Source of the DNA: Lysobacterales bacterium CG_4_10_14_3_um_filter_64_11
GTDB taxonomy: Bacteria > Pseudomonadota > Gammaproteobacteria > Xanthomonadales > Xanthomonadaceae
Assembly: GCA_002782905.1 (NCBI GenBank)
Contig: PFJA01000028.1
Coordinates: 1-17,239 of the forward strand
DNA length: 17,239 nt
Reading direction: 5' to 3'
The notes under the pieces are model-generated. The model searched no databases and had not been told where the DNA came from. It was given only the letters and a program-made list of their open reading frames with translations. The translations under genes were made by a program, and so were the position numbers. Position 1 is the stretch's first letter, and every line of letters begins with the position of its first letter. Shown piece by piece: positions 14,555-17,239 of the stretch.

Positions 14555-14577
14555 GCGCCTCAATGCCGCAATGCGCC

Positions 14578-14607
14578 TTGCTTTGCAGGGCCCATGCCTG
14601 CTATCAA
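14578..14607 (+). promoter_or_regulatory. Weak candidate promoter for the pdh operon
   Basis: TTGCTT (14578-14583) and TATCAA (14602-14607) are 18 bases apart, a sigma-70-like arrangement with imperfect hexamers. It lies just after the nuclease terminator and 27 bases before the pdhA ATG. Spacing and position are reasonable; the match is weak. Confidence 0.3.
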
Positions 14608-14633
14608 TAGCACTCCGCTCCGCATTGCGATTG

Positions 14634-15716
14634 ATGATGACAACGGTCGCCAGTTTCGAGATTGATTACCTGCAGTACCTCGCTCCCGATGGCAAGCCAC
14701 TGCACAAGACAATGCCGAGGTTCGCCAAGGATAGTAAAAACCTGGTTGAACTTTACAAACAGATGCTGCTGGTGCGTACCTTCGACAGCAAATCGGTGGC
14801 ATTGCAACGCACCGGCAAGCTGGGCACTTACGCCTCCTGCCTTGGCCATGAAGCCGCGCATATCGGCATTGGTTCGGCGATGCGCCCCGAAGATGTGTTT
14901 GCCCCCAGTTACCGCGAATACGGCGCGCAGTTCATGCGTGGGGTGCAGCCGCGCGAGGTGCTGATGTATTGGGGCGGCGACGAGCGCGGCAGCGATTTTG
15001 CCGTGCCGCGCCAAGATTTCGCCTGGTGCGTGCCGATCGGCACGCAATGCCTGCATGCCGCCGGCGCCGCACTGGCTTTCAAGCTGCGCGGCGAGAAGCG
15101 AGTTGCCGTTGCCTGTGTTGGCGATGGCGGCAGCTCCAAGGCCGACACCTATGCCGCGATCAACTCGGCGGGCGCCTACAACCTGCCATTCGTGTTGTGC
15201 ATCATCAACAATCAATGGGCGATCTCGGTGCCGCGCTCGGCGCAGACCGGCGCCAAGACGTTGGCGCAAAAAGGCATCGCCGGCGGCTTGTTCTGCATCC
15301 AGGTCGATGGCAACGACATCATCGCGGTGCGCGCGGCGATGGATGAAGCGCTGGCGCGCGCCCGTGCCGGCAACGGCGGTAGCGTGATCGAGCTGGTCAC
15401 CTACCGCCTTGGCGACCACACCACCGCTGATGATGCGCGTCGCTACCGTGGCGAAGCGGAAGTCAAGGCGGCATGGGAACGCGAGCCGCTGATTCGCCTG
15501 CGCGCCTGGCTGGTCGGCCAAAAAGTCTGGGACGACGAACGCGAAGCCGAGTGGAAAATCGAGTGCGGCAAACGCATCGACACCGAAGTGGACGCCTACC
15601 TTGCCAGCCGCACGCAACCGCTGGAGTCGATGTTTGATTATCTTTACGCCGAGTTGCCGCACGACGTTGCGGCGCAGCGCGCACAGGCGCTGGCCTGGGA
15701 GGCGCGCAAGCCATGA
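14634..15716 (+). CDS. pdhA: Pyruvate dehydrogenase E1 component, alpha subunit
   Basis: Thiamine diphosphate-dependent alpha subunit of an alpha2beta2 2-oxoacid dehydrogenase, which with the beta subunit decarboxylates pyruvate and passes the acetyl group to E2 lipoate. From ATG 14634 it has 360 residues. Seen: FEIDYLQYLAPDGKPLH at the N terminus, LQRTGKLGTYASCLGHEA (58-74), PSYREYGAQFMRGV, YWGGDERGSDF, the ThDP motif from GDGGSSKAD (163-171) to INNQWAIS (191-198), and YRLGDHTTADDARRYR (257-272). These fit the PDH alpha form found in Bacillus, Deinococcus and xanthomonads better than branched-chain enzymes, but a branched-chain 2-oxoacid substrate cannot be excluded. Longer readings to 14553 begin inside the terminator hairpin. 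Two ATGs stand in tandem at 14634 and 14637, and no good ribosome binding site is visible. The stop overlaps pdhB as ATGA. Confidence 0.92.
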   Translation: MMTTVASFEIDYLQYLAPDGKPLHKTMPRFAKDSKNLVELYKQMLLVRTFDSKSVALQRTGKLGTYASCLGHEAAHIGIGSAMRPEDVFAPSYREYGAQFMRGVQPREVLMYWGGDERGSDFAVPRQDFAWCVPIGTQCLHAAGAALAFKLRGEKRVAVACVGDGGSSKADTYAAINSAGAYNLPFVLCIINNQWAISVPRSAQTGAKTLAQKGIAGGLFCIQVDGNDIIAVRAAMDEALARARAGNGGSVIELVTYRLGDHTTADDARRYRGEAEVKAAWEREPLIRLRAWLVGQKVWDDEREAEWKIECGKRIDTEVDAYLASRTQPLESMFDYLYAELPHDVAAQRAQALAWEARKP

Positions 15717-16705
15717 GCAAGCAAGCCACTCCCATCACCCTGATCGAGGCGATCACCCAGGCATTGGCCTGGGAAATGGCCAATGACAAGAATGTTCTGA
15801 TTCTCGGCGAAGACGTCGGCGTCAATGGTGGCGTGTTTCGCGCGACCGCCGGCCTGCAACAACGCTTCGGCGATCAGCGCGTGCTCGATACCCCGCTCGA
15901 CGAAACCACCATCGCCGGCCTCAGCGTCGGTTTGGCGGCGCAGGGCATGAAGCCGATCGCCGAAGTGCAGTTCGATGGTTTCGTCTACCCGATGCTCGAT
16001 CACATCATCTGTCACGCCGCGCGTCTGCGCACCCGCACCCGTGGCCGGCTCAGTTGCCCGATGGTGTTGCGTGTGCCCTGGGGCGGCGGCATCCGCGCCC
16101 CTGAGCATCACAGCGAAGCCAACGAGTCGCTGTTCACCAACGTGCCGGGACTGCGCGTGGTGTTGCCCAGTTCACCGGCGCGCGCCTATGGCCTGTTGCT
16201 CGCGGCGATCCGCGATCCGGACCCGGTGATCTTCATGGAGCCCAAGCGCATCTATCGGCAATACAAGGAGCTGGTGCCCGATGACGGCGAAGCGCTGCCG
16301 CTGGATGTCTGCTTCGTGCTGCGCGACGGCAGCGATGTCACGCTGGTGACCTGGGGCGCACACGTCAAGGAAACCCTGGAAGCCGCCGATGCGCTGGCGG
16401 CCGACGGCATCAGCGCCGAGGTGATCGATGTCGCCACGCTCAAGCCACTGGATTTCGACACCATCCACGAATCGGTGCAAAAAACCGGCCGTTGCGTGAT
16501 CGTGCATGAAGCTGCGCGCACCGCTGGCTTCGGCGCCGAAATCGCCGCGCAACTGGCTGAAAAATCGATGTACGACCTGCTCGCTCCGGTTGAGCGCGTC
16601 ACCGGTTACGATGTGCCCATTCCGCTGTTCCGATTGGAGATGAAGTACCTGCCGAGTGTCGAGAAAATCGTGGCCGCGGTAAAACGCACACTGGCGGCGG
16701 GATAA
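15713..16705 (+). CDS. pdhB: Pyruvate dehydrogenase E1 component, beta subunit
   Basis: A 330-residue partner of the alpha subunit; the active site forms at their interface, with the beta subunit binding the pyrimidine part of ThDP. Motifs: ITLIEAITQALAWEM, ILGEDVGVNGGVFRAT (30-45), RVLDTPLDETTIAGLSVGLA (56-75), EVQFDGFVYPMLDHI, VPWGGGIRAPEHHSEANES with the His132-His133 pair, and in the C-terminal transketolase domain VIDVATLKPLDFDTI and VIVHEAARTAGFGAEIAA. Its ATG overlaps the pdhA stop by four bases, so translation is coupled and the subunits should be made in equal amounts. The E2 gene follows after 258 bases on the same strand; that unusually wide gap contains repeats. Confidence 0.94.
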   Translation: MSKQATPITLIEAITQALAWEMANDKNVLILGEDVGVNGGVFRATAGLQQRFGDQRVLDTPLDETTIAGLSVGLAAQGMKPIAEVQFDGFVYPMLDHIICHAARLRTRTRGRLSCPMVLRVPWGGGIRAPEHHSEANESLFTNVPGLRVVLPSSPARAYGLLLAAIRDPDPVIFMEPKRIYRQYKELVPDDGEALPLDVCFVLRDGSDVTLVTWGAHVKETLEAADALAADGISAEVIDVATLKPLDFDTIHESVQKTGRCVIVHEAARTAGFGAEIAAQLAEKSMYDLLAPVERVTGYDVPIPLFRLEMKYLPSVEKIVAAVKRTLAAG

Positions 16706-16754
16706 TGCCGGGGCTCGGAAACGCGCCAGCAACCACGCACCAGCCAGAGCGGAT

Positions 16755-16782
16755 GTCCGCGAAGGACGCAAACTAACGCAAA
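16755..16782. repeat. GGACGCAA-type intergenic repeat
   Basis: GTCCGCGAAGGACGCAAACT followed by AACGCAAA. The motif CGCGAAGGACGCAAA is a type of short repeat seen in intergenic DNA of many environmental gammaproteobacteria; a degenerate version is at 8009-8033 in this window. It lies in the pdhB-E2 gap, directly before the 37-bp repeat cluster. Confidence 0.45.
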
Positions 16783-16795
16783 CCAAGTTCAAGTC

Positions 16796-16914
16796 GTAGG
16801 TCGGACCCGCGCCTGGCGGCGCTTGATCCGACCGACATGAGACCCGCACCTGGCGGCGCTAGATCCGACCGACATGAGACCCGCGCCTGACGGCGCTTGA
16901 TCCGACCTACATGA
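16796..16914. repeat. Three tandem 37-bp units inside a GTAGGTCGGA inverted repeat
   Basis: Units start at 16804, 16841 and 16878; each reads GACCCGCGCCTGGCGGCGCT then TGATCCGACCGACATGA with one or two changes. The whole is bounded by perfect 10-base inverted ends, GTAGGTCGGA (16796-16805) and TCCGACCTAC (16901-16910). Within each unit TCGGA/TCCGA and GCGCC/GGCGC are nested inverted repeats, so each can fold as a hairpin. The internal ends read CCGACCGAC instead of CCGACCTAC, as expected if a single palindromic element was duplicated in place. It lies between pdhB and the E2 gene. Confidence 0.85.
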
Positions 16915-16963
16915 GATTCGCAATCTTGTCGCCCCGAGCCCCGACATCATCAGAGCCCCCACC

Positions 16964-17239
16964 ATGAGCGAAACCAAAACCTTCTTCCTCCCCGACCTCG
17001 GTGAAGGCCTGCCCGATGCCACCATCGTCGAATGGCTGGTCAAGCCGGGCGACAGCATTGCCCTCGATGCGCCGCTGGTTTCGATGGAAACCGCCAAAGC
17101 CGTCGTGGATGTGCCATCGCCGGTATCGGGCAAAGTGCTCAAGCTGGCCGGCAACGCCGGTGACATCATCACGACCGGCGCCATGCTTGCCGAGTTCGAG
17201 CTCGATGCCAGCAAACCGCAGCGTGCCGAAGGCCATGAC
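16964..17239 (+). CDS. pdhC: Dihydrolipoamide acetyltransferase (E2), N-terminal lipoyl domain only
   Basis: Partial gene running off the right edge; 92 residues are visible. They form a lipoyl domain: FFLPDLGEGLPDATIVEWLV, KPGDSIALDAPLVSMETAKA with the lipoylated Lys45 in METAKA, then VPSPVSGKVLKLAGNAGDII and AEFELD. E2 takes the acetyl group from E1 on the swinging lipoyl arm and transfers it to CoA. Position after pdhA-pdhB supports the pyruvate dehydrogenase assignment; a branched-chain E2 has the same domain, and the catalytic core that would help decide is outside the window. The ATG at 16964 has no obvious Shine-Dalgarno sequence (AGAGCCCCCACC precedes it), so it may rely on the upstream transcript or its own promoter. 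Confidence 0.88.
   Translation, partial: MSETKTFFLPDLGEGLPDATIVEWLVKPGDSIALDAPLVSMETAKAVVDVPSPVSGKVLKLAGNAGDIITTGAMLAEFELDASKPQRAEGHD

Noticed and set aside
14604..15662. 352-residue minus-strand frame opposite pdhA
   Set aside because: Shadow of a gene with clear ThDP motifs; no recognisable features of its own.
16804..16914. CRISPR array
   Set aside because: The three 37-base units are directly adjacent with no spacers, and no cas genes are nearby; they are tandem palindromic units.

Overview
The window looks like chromosomal DNA of a high-GC gammaproteobacterium in or near the Xanthomonadales (Rhodanobacteraceae/Lysobacteraceae-like). Supporting this are a tryptophan 2,3-dioxygenase whose catalytic residues fall at the same numbers as in the Xanthomonas campestris enzyme, a two-subunit (alpha/beta) pyruvate dehydrogenase E1 of the type found in that order, a PepSY protein-phoP-phoQ cluster, and small intergenic repeats. 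The assignment is inferred from protein character; there is no rRNA or tRNA in the window.

Layout. 1-2755 (minus): a DegV/DAK2 fusion protein resembling a fused fatty acid kinase (FakA+FakB), then plsY, then the 5' part of birA, tightly packed with a GTGA overlap at plsY/birA. This reads as a phospholipid/fatty acid unit: acyl-phosphate made by the kinase would be the substrate of PlsY. 2901-3143 (plus): a small secreted CxxC protein. 3147-5599 (minus): a PhoQ-like sensor kinase, a PhoP-like regulator and a small PepSY-like periplasmic protein, in transcription order pepSY-phoP-phoQ. 5600-5890: two repeat-type elements. 5891-7824 (minus): dusA followed by a CtlX-like amidinotransferase-fold hydrolase, coupled by an ATGA overlap.

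7860-8900 is the accessory-looking part. It holds a 5'-truncated Phd/YefM-like antitoxin, a PIN-domain toxin broken by two frameshifts and lacking a catalytic glutamate, and the second copy of a ~98-bp direct repeat whose first copy carries the start codon and a TATAAT box of dusA. 8901-11413 (minus): tryptophan 2,3-dioxygenase and a POT-family peptide transporter. 11607-14495 (plus): a large secreted ExeM-like nuclease preceded by a perfect TGTGA-N6-TCACA (CRP/Clp-type) site and followed by a hairpin terminator with a UUCG loop. 14634-17239 (plus): pdhA, pdhB and the start of the E2 gene, with a three-unit 37-bp repeat between pdhB and E2.

Most genes are ordinary housekeeping or metabolic genes. 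I see no clearly new defence or mobile system. The points most worth checking are the FakA-FakB-like fusion next to plsY, the CRP/Clp site before the nuclease, the repeat-borne dusA start and promoter, and the structured repeats inside the pdh locus.
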